From positions 558,001 through 622,000 of the forward strand of contig JACKAU010000005.1 in assembly GCA_020634855.1 (NCBI GenBank): a stretch of DNA of 64,000 bases, written 5' to 3'. Shown one piece after another: positions 7,381-15,827 of the stretch (positions within the stretch are counted from its first letter, which is position 1; each line of letters starts with the position of its first letter). The position numbers were made by a program, and so were the translations under genes. Origin of the DNA: Anaerolineales bacterium (GTDB lineage: Bacteria; Chloroflexota; Anaerolineae; 4572-78; J111). A model generated the notes under the pieces. The model did not search any database. It was not told where the DNA came from and saw only the letters and a list, made by a program, of their open reading frames with translations.

Positions 7381-8997
7381 ATGCTTACATCAAAAAAATA
7401 CTTTCTGATAGTGTTAGTCGGTGTAGTTGTAATTGCGCTACTGTCAGCCTGCGGCGCGTCATCGGAAGCGGCGGATGGCGCAGCCGCCAGCTCGATTACC
7501 GTCGGCTTGGGCACCGAACCGCCCAATCTGGACCCGCGTAACTACAACTATACCGCCGGCACCTTTGCCGTGGCCTGGCAAATTTTCGAGCCGCTGGTTT
7601 ATCACGATACCCGCACCGATGAACTGATCCCCGGTCTGGCCGAGTCGTGGGAGCAGATCGACCCGACGACGTATGAATTCAAGCTGCGCCAAGATGTCAC
7701 CTGGCATGACGGCGAGCCGTTCACCGCTGAGGATGTGGCCTGGACCTTGACCCGCGGTCCGCGCCCGATCCAGGAGTTTGGGCTAAATCCAGACAAACCG
7801 GTCGAGGTGCTGGACGACCATACGATTCGGGTCTATACCGCCGATCCCCTCGGCTACTTTATGGTCCAGAGCATTGCCCTTAATTTACGAATTATGCCCA
7901 AGCATATTTTGGGCGACTGGTACGCCGACTGCCAGACCACCATGACCGAGCAAGGACTGGCGGCCGAATCAACTGGTGAGGTCTGCACCGAGGTCGAGAA
8001 GAACCGCGTTTGGACCGAGAATATCGTCGGGACCGGGCCGTTCAAATTTAAGTCCTGGGAGCCGGGCGTCAACATCGTTTTGGCCGCCAATCAAGATTAT
8101 TGGGGCGGCGCGCCCAAGATCGATGAGGTTGTCTTCAAGTGGGTTGAAGAAGAGGCCACCCGCATCATCAATCTCGAATCGGGCGAGTACGATCTGATTC
8201 TGGGTGTGCCCGATACCGACATCGAGCGGCTGGAGACGGTGGACAACATAACCGTGCTCAAAAGCCCCGGCTATGGCTACGATATGATCACCCTCAACGA
8301 AGCTGTCCCGGCTCTGGCCGATCCGCGCGTTCGTCAGGCCATTGCCTATGCCGTGGACAAACAGTCGCTAATGAAACTGTTCCCCGGCGTGGTGACACGT
8401 ACCTGCGGCCCCCTATCGACCCATTCTTCCTTCTATAATAGTGACGTGAATTGTTACGATTATAATCCCGATCAGGCCAAAGCGCTGCTGGCAGAAGCCG
8501 GCTGGGATGCCAACACCACCCTGACCTTGAAAACACCGCCCAACCAGCAAAATGAGGCCCAACTGATCCAACGCAACCTGCAAGATGTCGGCATCAAGGT
8601 CGACCTGCTCACGGTCGAGGCGGGTGCTTACTATCAGGAAGTGCGCGACGGCCAATCCGAACTGGCGTTGTACGGCTTCAGCAACATCGTCGATCCCGAT
8701 CATATGTATTGGGTTTTCCATAAGGATTGGATCTTAGGCACAGCCTCGGCCTATCAAAACGACACCGTGAGCAGCTTGTTGGAGGAGGGCCAGACCACCA
8801 CCGATCAGGACCAACGCCGCCAAATCTACAACGAGGCCCAACAGATCATTGTCGATGATGACGCCGCCGCCGTCTTCCTCTACAGCCACGATGATGTCCG
8901 CGCCTACCGCACTGATCGCCTGACGGGTATCGAGGAGATGCCGCTCCCAACCGATGTCTTCTACTGGCTCCGCTCGGCTGAGGTGACGGGTTCGTAG
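7381..8997 (+). CDS. ABC transporter substrate-binding lipoprotein, peptide/nickel type (SBP family 5)
   Basis: 538 residues from the ATG at 7381, which follows GGAGG (7363-7367); the longer frame starts inside a palindromic repeat and is less likely. A lipoprotein signal peptide ends in LLSAC. Family 5 hallmarks follow: 'GTEPPNLDPRNYNY', 'LAESWEQIDPTTYEFKLRQ' and 'DVTWHDGEPFTAEDVAWTL', later 'NIVGTGPFKFKSWEPG' and 'DPRVRQAIAYAVDKQSLM'. It would bind oligopeptides or similar solutes outside the membrane and deliver them to the two permeases encoded next. Confidence 0.93.
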   Translation: MLTSKKYFLIVLVGVVVIALLSACGASSEAADGAAASSITVGLGTEPPNLDPRNYNYTAGTFAVAWQIFEPLVYHDTRTDELIPGLAESWEQIDPTTYEFKLRQDVTWHDGEPFTAEDVAWTLTRGPRPIQEFGLNPDKPVEVLDDHTIRVYTADPLGYFMVQSIALNLRIMPKHILGDWYADCQTTMTEQGLAAESTGEVCTEVEKNRVWTENIVGTGPFKFKSWEPGVNIVLAANQDYWGGAPKIDEVVFKWVEEEATRIINLESGEYDLILGVPDTDIERLETVDNITVLKSPGYGYDMITLNEAVPALADPRVRQAIAYAVDKQSLMKLFPGVVTRTCGPLSTHSSFYNSDVNCYDYNPDQAKALLAEAGWDANTTLTLKTPPNQQNEAQLIQRNLQDVGIKVDLLTVEAGAYYQEVRDGQSELALYGFSNIVDPDHMYWVFHKDWILGTASAYQNDTVSSLLEEGQTTTDQDQRRQIYNEAQQIIVDDDAAAVFLYSHDDVRAYRTDRLTGIEEMPLPTDVFYWLRSAEVTGS

Positions 8998-9027
8998 TAA
9001 CGATTTCATTAAACGAGGAATTACACT

Positions 9028-9954
9028 TTGCTACGCATCATCATCTGGCGTCTGCTGCAAGGCTTGATCACGATGTGGCTGGTCGTCACCGTGGTCTTTG
9101 TGGTTATGCGGCTGTCCGGCGACCCGGTGGAAATGCTCTACGCCGGCGATCCGCGCCCGGAGGCCGAACGAGAGAAGGCGGCATTACGGCAGGCCTTGGG
9201 CTTAACCGAGCCGCTGCCGGTGCAGTACGCCAGCTTTCTGACCCAAGTCGCCCGCCTCGATTTCGGACAGTCGTTTGTCACTCGCCGGCCGGTGATGCAG
9301 ATGATCGCCCAGACGCTACCCTACACCCTACGGCTGACCGTCTCGGCCTTTATTGTGGCCTATCTGGTGGCGCTGCCGCTGGGCATCATTGTCGCTCTGC
9401 GGCGTAACAGTTGGCTCGATTACAGCAGCTTGGTGCTGGCGATGGGCGGCGTGTCGATCCCGCCCTTTTGGGTCGGCTTGATGTTTATCCTGCTTTTTGC
9501 TTTGAAGCTGGATTGGCTACCGGCTTCCGGCGTCGAGTCGGCCTCGGCCTATGTACTGCCGGTGATCGTGCTGGCTATTCCTCGTATGTCCTTTATGACC
9601 CGTTATGTACGTGGCGCGATGCTGGAAGTGCTATCGGCCGACTATTTGCGTACGGCTCGGGCCAAGGGGCTGCCGGAAGGCGCGGTGGTGACCGGCCACG
9701 CCCTGCGCAATACGCTGATCCCGATTGTGACGCTGGTTGGGTTGCAGTTGGGCTATTTGGTGGGTGGCTCGGTCATCATCGAGCAGGTTTTTGGCATTCC
9801 GGGGCTGGGGCATCTGCTGGTGCAGAGCATTTTCAATCGCGATTTTCCGGTGGTGCAGGCCGCGGTGCTGATCCTGTCGCTGTCGATTGTGCTGGCCAAT
9901 CTGTTGACCGACTTGACCTATCCCTACCTCGATCCCCGGATTCGGCATGAGTAA
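9028..9954 (+). CDS. ABC transporter permease, DppB/OppB type
   Basis: 308 residues with about six membrane segments. It starts with TTG at 9028, preceded by GAGG. The N-terminal 'FGQSFVTRRPV' and the EAA-type cytoplasmic loop 'ADYLRTARAKGLPEGAVV' (interaction site for the ATPase) are typical of the DppB family. It is 30 bp downstream of the binding-protein gene and overlaps the next permease by 8 bp, so the three genes form one operon. Confidence 0.93.
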   Translation: MLRIIIWRLLQGLITMWLVVTVVFVVMRLSGDPVEMLYAGDPRPEAEREKAALRQALGLTEPLPVQYASFLTQVARLDFGQSFVTRRPVMQMIAQTLPYTLRLTVSAFIVAYLVALPLGIIVALRRNSWLDYSSLVLAMGGVSIPPFWVGLMFILLFALKLDWLPASGVESASAYVLPVIVLAIPRMSFMTRYVRGAMLEVLSADYLRTARAKGLPEGAVVTGHALRNTLIPIVTLVGLQLGYLVGGSVIIEQVFGIPGLGHLLVQSIFNRDFPVVQAAVLILSLSIVLANLLTDLTYPYLDPRIRHE

Positions 9955-10840
9955 CAGCCTTTCCCACCCTGTTCTTCACCGGGCCGAGGCCGACCTGCAT
10001 CGGCCGCTGTCTTTTTGGGGCAAATTCATTCGTAACCCGCAAACGCTGATCGGCGGGCTGATTGTCGCCGCTATCGTGGTCATCGCCCTGCTGGCGCCGG
10101 TCCTTGCTCCGTACGATCCAAACTTGCCCAACCCCGATCAGCTTTACCAACCGCCCAGTCCGGCCCACCCCATGGGCACCGACGAGATCGGGCGCGATAT
10201 TTTGAGCCGGATGATCTACGGTGCGCGCATCTCGCTGACCGTCGGACTGGCAACGATGCTGCTGGCCGGAGTTATCGGGATCAGTCTGGGGGCGATTAGT
10301 GGTTACTTTGGCGGGCGGCTCGACGTTGTCATCATGCGGCTGGCCGATACCTTTCAGGCCATCCCCGGCCTGGTCCTGGCGATCGGTATTTTGGCGGTGT
10401 TGGGGGCGGGGCTGTCGCGGGTGGTGCTGGCCATCGCGTTGACCAGTTGGGTGGCCTACAGCCGGGTGGTGCGCGGCAGCTACCTCGCGCTCAAAGAGCA
10501 GCAGTTTGTCGAGGCCGCCCATGCCGTGGGGGTGCGCACCCCCACCGTCATCGTTCGGCACATCCTACCCAACGCCATCGGCCCGATCCTGGTCATCCTG
10601 ACACTTAACGTCGCCGGGGCGATTCTAACTGAGGCTGCTCTGGGTTATCTCGGACTAGGCGTCAGCGCTCCTACCGCCACCTGGGGATCGATGCTGGTGC
10701 AAGGCCAACGCCTCATTCGGGTCGCGCCTCACGTCGCTATCTTTCCCGGCATCGCTATTTTTCTGACGGCGCTGAGCTTCAACCTCCTAGGCGAGGGACT
10801 GCGGGACATTCTAGACCCGGCTACTCAACGGCGGGTGTAA
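9947..10840 (+). CDS. ABC transporter permease, DppC/OppC type
   Basis: 297 residues, N-terminal cytoplasmic tail then several membrane segments. 'HPMGTDEIGRDILSRMIYGARISL' (given in parts 'HPMGTDEIGRDILSRM' and 'YGARISL') is the DppC signature; the EAA loop is 'EQQFVEAAHAVGVRTPTVI'. It overlaps the DppB-type gene by 8 bp, implying translational coupling. In most dpp/opp operons two ATPase genes follow; here the next gene is on the opposite strand, so the ATPases must be supplied from elsewhere. Confidence 0.93.
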   Translation: MSNSLSHPVLHRAEADLHRPLSFWGKFIRNPQTLIGGLIVAAIVVIALLAPVLAPYDPNLPNPDQLYQPPSPAHPMGTDEIGRDILSRMIYGARISLTVGLATMLLAGVIGISLGAISGYFGGRLDVVIMRLADTFQAIPGLVLAIGILAVLGAGLSRVVLAIALTSWVAYSRVVRGSYLALKEQQFVEAAHAVGVRTPTVIVRHILPNAIGPILVILTLNVAGAILTEAALGYLGLGVSAPTATWGSMLVQGQRLIRVAPHVAIFPGIAIFLTALSFNLLGEGLRDILDPATQRRV

Positions 10841-10851
10841 GGGATTAGGAT

Positions 10852-11094
10852 CTACCGCCTGATCAATCCCAAAATAAAGATCAAGATGATCGCCCCAATA
10901 AAGGCCACGATAATCGAACCGGCCAGACCGCCAATCCCCAGATTAATCCCCAGCCAACTAAACAGATACCCGCCGATGATCGCACCGACTACACCTATAG
11001 CCAGGTTGCCGACCAGGCCGTAGCTTCGTTTCATCACTACGCCGGCTAGCCAACCGGCGATCAATCCCACAATGAGAAAGATAATAATATCCAA
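10852..11094 (-). CDS. GlsB/YeaQ/YmgE-family small membrane protein
   Basis: 80 residues, three hydrophobic segments separated by glycine-rich turns ('GLIAGWLAG', 'GVVGAIIGGYL', 'GSIIVAFIGAIILIFILG'), ending in basic residues. This is the transglycosylase-associated/stress-response membrane family (YeaQ type). Its biochemical role is not established. It is convergent with the ABC operon, with 11 bp between the stop codons. Confidence 0.9.
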   Translation of the reverse strand: MDIIIFLIVGLIAGWLAGVVMKRSYGLVGNLAIGVVGAIIGGYLFSWLGINLGIGGLAGSIIVAFIGAIILIFILGLIRR

Positions 11095-11386
11095 GTTTAG
11101 ATTCCCTCCACTCCAATGGCATAGATGATCTTAAGAGTTGCTGCTCGGAACGTCGCATTTATGACGATTGGCGATAAAGAGTCGTCTCCCCATTTCTTAA
11201 TATCTGATCGTCAAATGCCTAAGTTATTCTTAACGAACTTAAATCTAAGCCAGATACGTCAACTGCGCAAATTTTGGGGACAGCTGGGGTTAAGATATTT
11301 CAATTTCGATATACCCAATACGCCTAAGGCTCCATCAGTATGAATGATAAAGCCATTACTACGAATAAGAGTAACTTGGTTGGGGT
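11095..11386. other. Intergenic region without a recognisable gene
   Basis: About 290 bp between the YeaQ-like gene and a MinD-like fragment. Short reading frames exist on the plus strand but lack ribosome sites and family features. Confidence 0.5.
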
Positions 11387-11629
11387 TTAGCCCATTAGTT
11401 GGGCTGCGATTGCTTGGTATGAAGTCGTCAGCGGATGATCCGGGTAGCGTAGGGCAAAAACGCCGGTGCTGGCCAGGGTCATCATCTCATCGGAATGGGA
11501 CAGGACCGCCGCAACGTCACATCCGTATGCCTCCTCGACCCGCGCTTGGACCTCGACCGGGTTAAAGGCCGGCGGCGTTTTGTTGACAATATCCAAAAAC
11601 GCCCGATGATCGACCGGATTGACCCGCAT
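11387..11629 (-). pseudogene. C-terminal fragment of a MinD/ParA-like ATPase
   Basis: 80 codons that read like the end of a MinD/ParA-family ATPase as found in Chloroflexota: 'VNKTPPAFNPVEVQARVEEA', 'AAVLSHSDEMM' and 'FALRYPDHPLT'. The nucleotide-binding part with the Walker motif is absent: upstream, in the same frame, a stop codon lies just before the ATG, and other frames show no MinD sequence. It is therefore most likely a remnant of a deleted gene. The family match is from memory of sequence patterns, so confidence is moderate. Confidence 0.45.
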
Positions 11630-11832
11630 GTAATGTTACGATTTACCGAGCATAAACCACACCGGCCCACCTTGCGTTTTCGAGGATACAGATCAATGTG
11701 GTACAATGCCCCGCACGCATAGCCGGAAAAATCACCCATTCCTGACCGAGTACTACATCAGTAGGTTTTTTTCCCTTTGATCCCTGCTCCTTACCCCTTA
11801 CCCCCAGATTTAGACCAAGCGCCGGCAGTTAA

Positions 11833-12435
11833 ATGCATTTTTACCCACAGGTCATCCCAATCGTGGATTATTCAAATCTCAACGATGAAGCCCTAATTCT
11901 GTTGATCACCCGCGCCCAGCCTAAGGCGCTGCAAGAACTGTACCATCGTTACCACCGCTTGGTCTTTAGTTTGGCCTTGAATTTGGTCGGCGACCGGGCG
12001 GCGGCGGAAGAAATTACGCTGGATGTCTTCTTGAAGGTCTGGCACAAAGTCGATACCTACCGGCCGGAGCGGGCCAAAGTCAGTTCATGGCTAACCACAA
12101 TTGCCCGCCATCGAGCCATCGACGTGTTGCGTCAGCAGCGTACCCGCTTAAACGGCCATCGCGTTGGCTGGAATGACCAACTATGGCATATCCCCTCAAC
12201 CCGTCACAATCCTGAGGAAGTTACCGGTCTCGCCTTGCGGCGTGAGCGAATTCACCAGGCTGTGGCCCAATTGCCCCCAGAGCAGCAAGAAGCCTTAGCC
12301 TTGGCCTTTTTCAGCGGCTATACCCATCGCGAGATTGCCGAGAAACTGGCTACCCCGCTGGGCACCATCAAAACCCGGCTGCGGCTCGCTCTCCAAAAAT
12401 TGCGAGAGATCTTGGACGACGAGAAACTCGATTAA
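11833..12435 (+). CDS. ECF-type RNA polymerase sigma factor
   Basis: 200 residues. Region 2: 'LQELYHRYHRLVFSLALNLV' and 'AAAEEITLDVFLKVWHKVDTY', with 'KVSSWLTTIARHRAIDVLRQQ' as the -10-binding helix. Region 4: 'LPPEQQEALALAFFSGYTHR', 'EIAEKLATPLGTIKTRLRLAL', the -35-binding helix-turn-helix. It is followed 92 bp downstream by a gene for a zinc anti-sigma factor, the standard pairing. Its position ahead of a cytochrome c cluster suggests that it controls those genes, possibly in a redox or envelope-stress response (inference). Confidence 0.93.
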   Translation: MHFYPQVIPIVDYSNLNDEALILLITRAQPKALQELYHRYHRLVFSLALNLVGDRAAAEEITLDVFLKVWHKVDTYRPERAKVSSWLTTIARHRAIDVLRQQRTRLNGHRVGWNDQLWHIPSTRHNPEEVTGLALRRERIHQAVAQLPPEQQEALALAFFSGYTHREIAEKLATPLGTIKTRLRLALQKLREILDDEKLD

Positions 12436-12527
12436 TAAATCTAAAAACCGTTTTGTTACGTATAATATTACACAATCGAAAGCAAATGATTTTTGGGCGT
12501 AGGAAATGGGATGATAGGACGTTTTGA

Positions 12528-13265
12528 ATGAGTGAACACGATCGCGTTCAAGCCTTACTGTTGGAATTTACATTTGGCACCTTATCAGAAACGGAAATGA
12601 TGTATGTGGCCAGCCATCTGACCGGGTGCGATAACTGCCGGGCTAGACTGGAAGAGTATCAATCCATCGTCGATGCCCTGGCTCTAGTGGGGCCGGAGTC
12701 AGCGCCCTCACCGGATTTGGAGCGGCGCTTAATGACCCAGGTGCAAGAATCGATAGCGGCCAAGCCGGTTGAACCTGCCGGGCTGCCGGCCTCAACCCCT
12801 GCGGCCGGCTTTTGGCGGCGAGCCGGATCAGTTTGGGCTTGGGCCAGTGCAATCCTGCTCATTATTCTGGGCCTGATCACCTTAAATTTATGGCGTCAGG
12901 TTAACGAAACGCCCATTGTCGAGTCAAACGAGCACATGCAGGCGATTCCCCTACACAGCACCAACAACACGTCCCAGGCCAGTGGTTACATTTTAGTTAG
13001 CGACGATGGACAGCGCGGGGCGGTTGTGGTTGATGACTTACCGCCTCTTTCCGTTGATCATCAGTATCAGTTATGGCTCAATCGCGACGGCCAGGGCACC
13101 AGCGGTGCGGTTTTCTCGGTCGATGACGAAGGCTACGGCCTGAGTTGGATTTCCGCCCCCGATTCGATTTTCTCCTATACGGACGCCGGGGTAAGTATCG
13201 AACCCGTTGGCGGCAGCCCCGGTCCAACCGGAGACAAAGTATTGGGCTGCTCCCTCGAAAAATAA
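12528..13265 (+). CDS. Membrane-bound anti-sigma factor (zinc finger + RskA-type domain)
   Basis: 245 residues. An N-terminal anti-sigma zinc motif H-x3-C-x2-C ('SHLTGCDNC', H30, C34, C37) would hold the sigma factor. One membrane segment (about 101-121) is followed by an extracytoplasmic RskA-like domain with 'GYILVSDDGQRGAVVVDDLP' and 'YQLWLNRDGQGTSGAVFSV'. RskA proteins release their sigma factor after regulated proteolysis; an M50 protease is encoded at 2.2-3.4 kb, though not linked. It pairs with the sigma gene upstream. Confidence 0.88.
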   Translation: MSEHDRVQALLLEFTFGTLSETEMMYVASHLTGCDNCRARLEEYQSIVDALALVGPESAPSPDLERRLMTQVQESIAAKPVEPAGLPASTPAAGFWRRAGSVWAWASAILLIILGLITLNLWRQVNETPIVESNEHMQAIPLHSTNNTSQASGYILVSDDGQRGAVVVDDLPPLSVDHQYQLWLNRDGQGTSGAVFSVDDEGYGLSWISAPDSIFSYTDAGVSIEPVGGSPGPTGDKVLGCSLEK

Positions 13266-13457
13266 TCTTGTCCTAAGTAATTACAAAATTGCCTCGATTT
13301 CATACATCCAAAACCACCATCCATCCGTATATATTGGGTGAAGTCTTAATGCTAGTAAGCTTTACTTTTTTCAGGGTAGAAATTAAGAATTTGCTTGGTT
13401 CTAATTCCTAATTTCTGCTTCCTAACCCCTAATTCCTATTTTATGAGGAGGAAGATA

Positions 13458-14186
13458 GTGTATTTACGCCGTATCATAGTTGTTGTTCTTGTTGTGATGG
13501 CCTTATCGAACCTAACTGTGTCGCTGGCCTTGGCCCAGGACCCCGATAACGGCAAGGTCTTATGGGAAGAACAGATCTGGCAGTGCAGCATGTGTCACGG
13601 AGACATGGCTCAGGGGTTATATGGCCGGCCCTTGTCGAACAGCACGGCCACCGAAACAGAATGGATCGATCAGGTTCGCCACCCCCGCCGTTCGATGCCG
13701 ACCTTCTCCGAGGCCCAAGTTACCGATGAGCAAATTCTCGATATCCGGGCTTATGTCACCTCGCTGCCGGCGCCGGCCGATGACTTTAGGCCGCAAGACC
13801 CCGGCACGTCCGACAATGAAGGGCATAATCTCTTCTTACAAAAGCGCTGCGTCGCCTGCCATGATCCCGATGTCGGCCCCTTGAACAACTTTGTCCAGCG
13901 CGGCGAAGAACCGACGGCCGCCGCCGTCATCGCCCAGCTACGCACCCCCAAGAACAATATGCCAACGTATCGTGAGGATCAGGTCAGCGATGCCGAAGCT
14001 ACTCTAATTGCCGATTTTCTAGCCGAACAGTATGCGCTTCAAGCGGCTCCGGCTACGCTGCCCACGTCCGGCGCCGACACGCCCACCTCCCAGACGGCAT
14101 GGTGGTTGACCTTGATTGGTAGCCTAGCGTTGGCTTTAGGTCTCGTTGTACGTATACTATTGCGGCGGCGTGCAACGTCACGCTAG
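13458..14186 (+). CDS. Membrane-anchored dihaem cytochrome c
   Basis: 242 residues from the GTG at 13458, chosen because GAGGAGG (13445-13451) is ideally spaced; a longer frame with ATG at 13443 overlaps that site. A signal peptide ('VVVLVVMALSNLTVSLALAQ') is followed by two class I cytochrome c domains with CSMCH and CVACH haem sites. Each has a later Met ('SMPTFSEAQVTD', 'NMPTYREDQVSD') as likely sixth ligand. A C-terminal membrane helix and Arg-rich tail anchor it outside the cell membrane. It probably shuttles electrons in a respiratory or oxidative chain. Confidence 0.9.
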   Translation: MYLRRIIVVVLVVMALSNLTVSLALAQDPDNGKVLWEEQIWQCSMCHGDMAQGLYGRPLSNSTATETEWIDQVRHPRRSMPTFSEAQVTDEQILDIRAYVTSLPAPADDFRPQDPGTSDNEGHNLFLQKRCVACHDPDVGPLNNFVQRGEEPTAAAVIAQLRTPKNNMPTYREDQVSDAEATLIADFLAEQYALQAAPATLPTSGADTPTSQTAWWLTLIGSLALALGLVVRILLRRRATSR

Positions 14187-14283
14187 TGAGATTAGGGATG
14201 AGGCGATTAAAGATTAGCTCTAACCATCGCCTCATCTTAAAATCTCCGGTTTCCATTTAAGTGACGGTCACCTATAAACCATC

Positions 14284-14724
14284 ATGGAATCAATAACCCA
14301 GCTTTTTACCACCGTATTCGAAACGCATCCCTGGCATGTGCCAATGGTTCACTTTCCCATTGCCCTAAGCGGGGCCGCGTTACTTTTTTTGCTCTTGGCC
14401 CTCTGGCAGCGCAATGAACTGCTGGAGCGCGCCGCCTTTTACAACATATCCCTGGCCGCGGTCAGTACAATTGTGGCCGGGGCCACCGGCTATCGGGATT
14501 ATGTCGTCCGCTATGAAGGCGACGCGCCGTACGCCAACGCCAAGATTTTCCTGGCGATCTCGCTGTTTGTGCTGGCTACGGTCATCGCCGTCAGCCGCTG
14601 GCGGCAGCCCGATCTGCTGTGGAAACCCTCGACAATGATCTTATATTTGTTAGGCTTTGCCGGCTGTTTTATGCTGGCTGTAACGCTCGGCTTTTTGGGC
14701 GGCGTAATTTTGTACGGATTTTAG
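14284..14724 (+). CDS. DUF2231-type membrane protein
   Basis: 146 residues, four hydrophobic segments. 'HPWHVPMVHFPIALSGAALL' at the N-terminus, with several conserved His residues, and 'ATGYRDYVVRYEGDAPYANAK' between the second and third segments are typical of the DUF2231 family, which often sits beside cytochromes and may bind haem. It lies 7 bp ahead of the next cytochrome gene, so the two are cotranscribed. Confidence 0.75.
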   Translation: MESITQLFTTVFETHPWHVPMVHFPIALSGAALLFLLLALWQRNELLERAAFYNISLAAVSTIVAGATGYRDYVVRYEGDAPYANAKIFLAISLFVLATVIAVSRWRQPDLLWKPSTMILYLLGFAGCFMLAVTLGFLGGVILYGF

Positions 14725-14731
14725 GAGGCGT

Positions 14732-15460
14732 ATGGCCGATTCATTCTGGCGGACCAAAGCCGATTTAGCGACTCGCAAGTCGATCCAATGGCCTTCTTTG
14801 ACCAACATTCTCAGCCAATTGGGCCTTGCCCTGGTGATTGGATTGGTCTGGGTCGGTCTCTTTTGGGGATTTTTGCAGTTCACCGGCGCGTCGTCGAGCC
14901 AAAGCGCCGCACCGCCGGCCACCGACGTGGTGCTGGTCGAGCCGGAAGCCTCGCCCACATTGCCACCCCCTACCGCTACATCTCTGCCGCCAACCGCCAC
15001 ACCTCCACCAAGCCCAACCCCACCCTCAACCACCGAACCAGAAGCAGCTCCTACCGAAACGGTCGCACCGGAGGCTGATCCGCCAACGTCCACTCCTGCT
15101 CCTACAATGACCCCTGTCCCAACCGAAACGCCCTTACCGGCCACCGATACCCCTGCCCCGCCGCCGGCTGAGGATACCGCCCAGGTCAGTTTTGCCGCAG
15201 ATGTCTTCACCATCATTGAAGACCGATGCGTCAAATGTCATGGCGGCGAGAAAACCGAAGAAGGCTTACGGATGACCTCCTACGACGAACTCATGCAAGG
15301 CTCATGGAACGGTCTGGTAATCGAGCCGGGCGATGCTGCTAACAGCTTTCTGGTTGAGCAGATTACCAACGGCAAAATGCCGAAGAATGAACCCCGCCTG
15401 CTACCGGCGCAAATTCGGATCATTAGCGATTGGATCGATGCCGGAGCGTTAGATAATTAA
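14732..15460 (+). CDS. Cytochrome c-type protein with membrane anchor and Pro/Thr-rich linker
   Basis: 242 residues: one N-terminal membrane segment, a long Pro/Thr/Ala-rich spacer ('PPPTATSLPPTATPPPSPTP'), then a single haem c domain with 'DRCVKCHGGEKTEEGL' and a likely Met ligand in 'GKMPKNEPRL'. The domain resembles the planctomycete-type cytochrome c found in many multidomain proteins. The spacer would place the haem well away from the membrane, perhaps within reach of the cytochrome encoded upstream. Confidence 0.85.
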   Translation: MADSFWRTKADLATRKSIQWPSLTNILSQLGLALVIGLVWVGLFWGFLQFTGASSSQSAAPPATDVVLVEPEASPTLPPPTATSLPPTATPPPSPTPPSTTEPEAAPTETVAPEADPPTSTPAPTMTPVPTETPLPATDTPAPPPAEDTAQVSFAADVFTIIEDRCVKCHGGEKTEEGLRMTSYDELMQGSWNGLVIEPGDAANSFLVEQITNGKMPKNEPRLLPAQIRIISDWIDAGALDN

Positions 15461-15490
15461 CCTACTCCCACCCCGCGTAATCGACTCCAA

Positions 15491-15524
15491 AGCCTGCCGT
15501 TAATATCCGGCAGGCTTTTTTATT
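15491..15524 (+). terminator. Intrinsic terminator of the cytochrome cluster
   Basis: GCCTGCCG (15492-15499) pairs with CGGCAGGC (15508-15515), followed by a T7 run. Confidence 0.88.
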
Positions 15525-15827
15525 GACGGGCAGCTACAATTCCCATCGCCCCATCTCTTAATCTCCTAATCTCTACAAAGGCGCAGTCATTACCAACAAC
15601 ACGTTAGCTCATAAATCCTATAACTTTATCACGCATAAACGGTTATAATAAAGTTAACGAATTCGATCAGCGGCACTGCCCGGATTTTAAGAACCTTAAA
15701 ATAGAAATTTATCCCGAAAAAACTGTAAGGTTTTTCACCCCTCACCGTTGTACCAGTAGACGTACTCAAAAGAAACTTTACGCTGTGCCGCACCCCGGCT
15801 CAGCCGTTATGAAAAAGGAGAACTATC
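15525..15827. other. Intergenic region with an inverted repeat around a TATAAT-like box
   Basis: About 300 bp without a gene. TAACTTTAT (15621-15629) and ATAAAGTTA (15648-15656) form a 9-bp inverted repeat spaced by 18 bp, with TTATAAT overlapping the second arm. It may be an operator and promoter for the fused sigma-factor gene downstream. Confidence 0.35.

Noticed and set aside
9075..9950. Gly/Arg-rich plus-strand frames inside the DppB-type permease gene
   Set aside because: They are alternate frames of a GC-rich membrane-protein gene, without membrane or family features.
11125..11343. Plus-strand frame of 72 codons between the YeaQ-like gene and the MinD fragment
   Set aside because: No ribosome site, no family pattern and no neighbours to support it.
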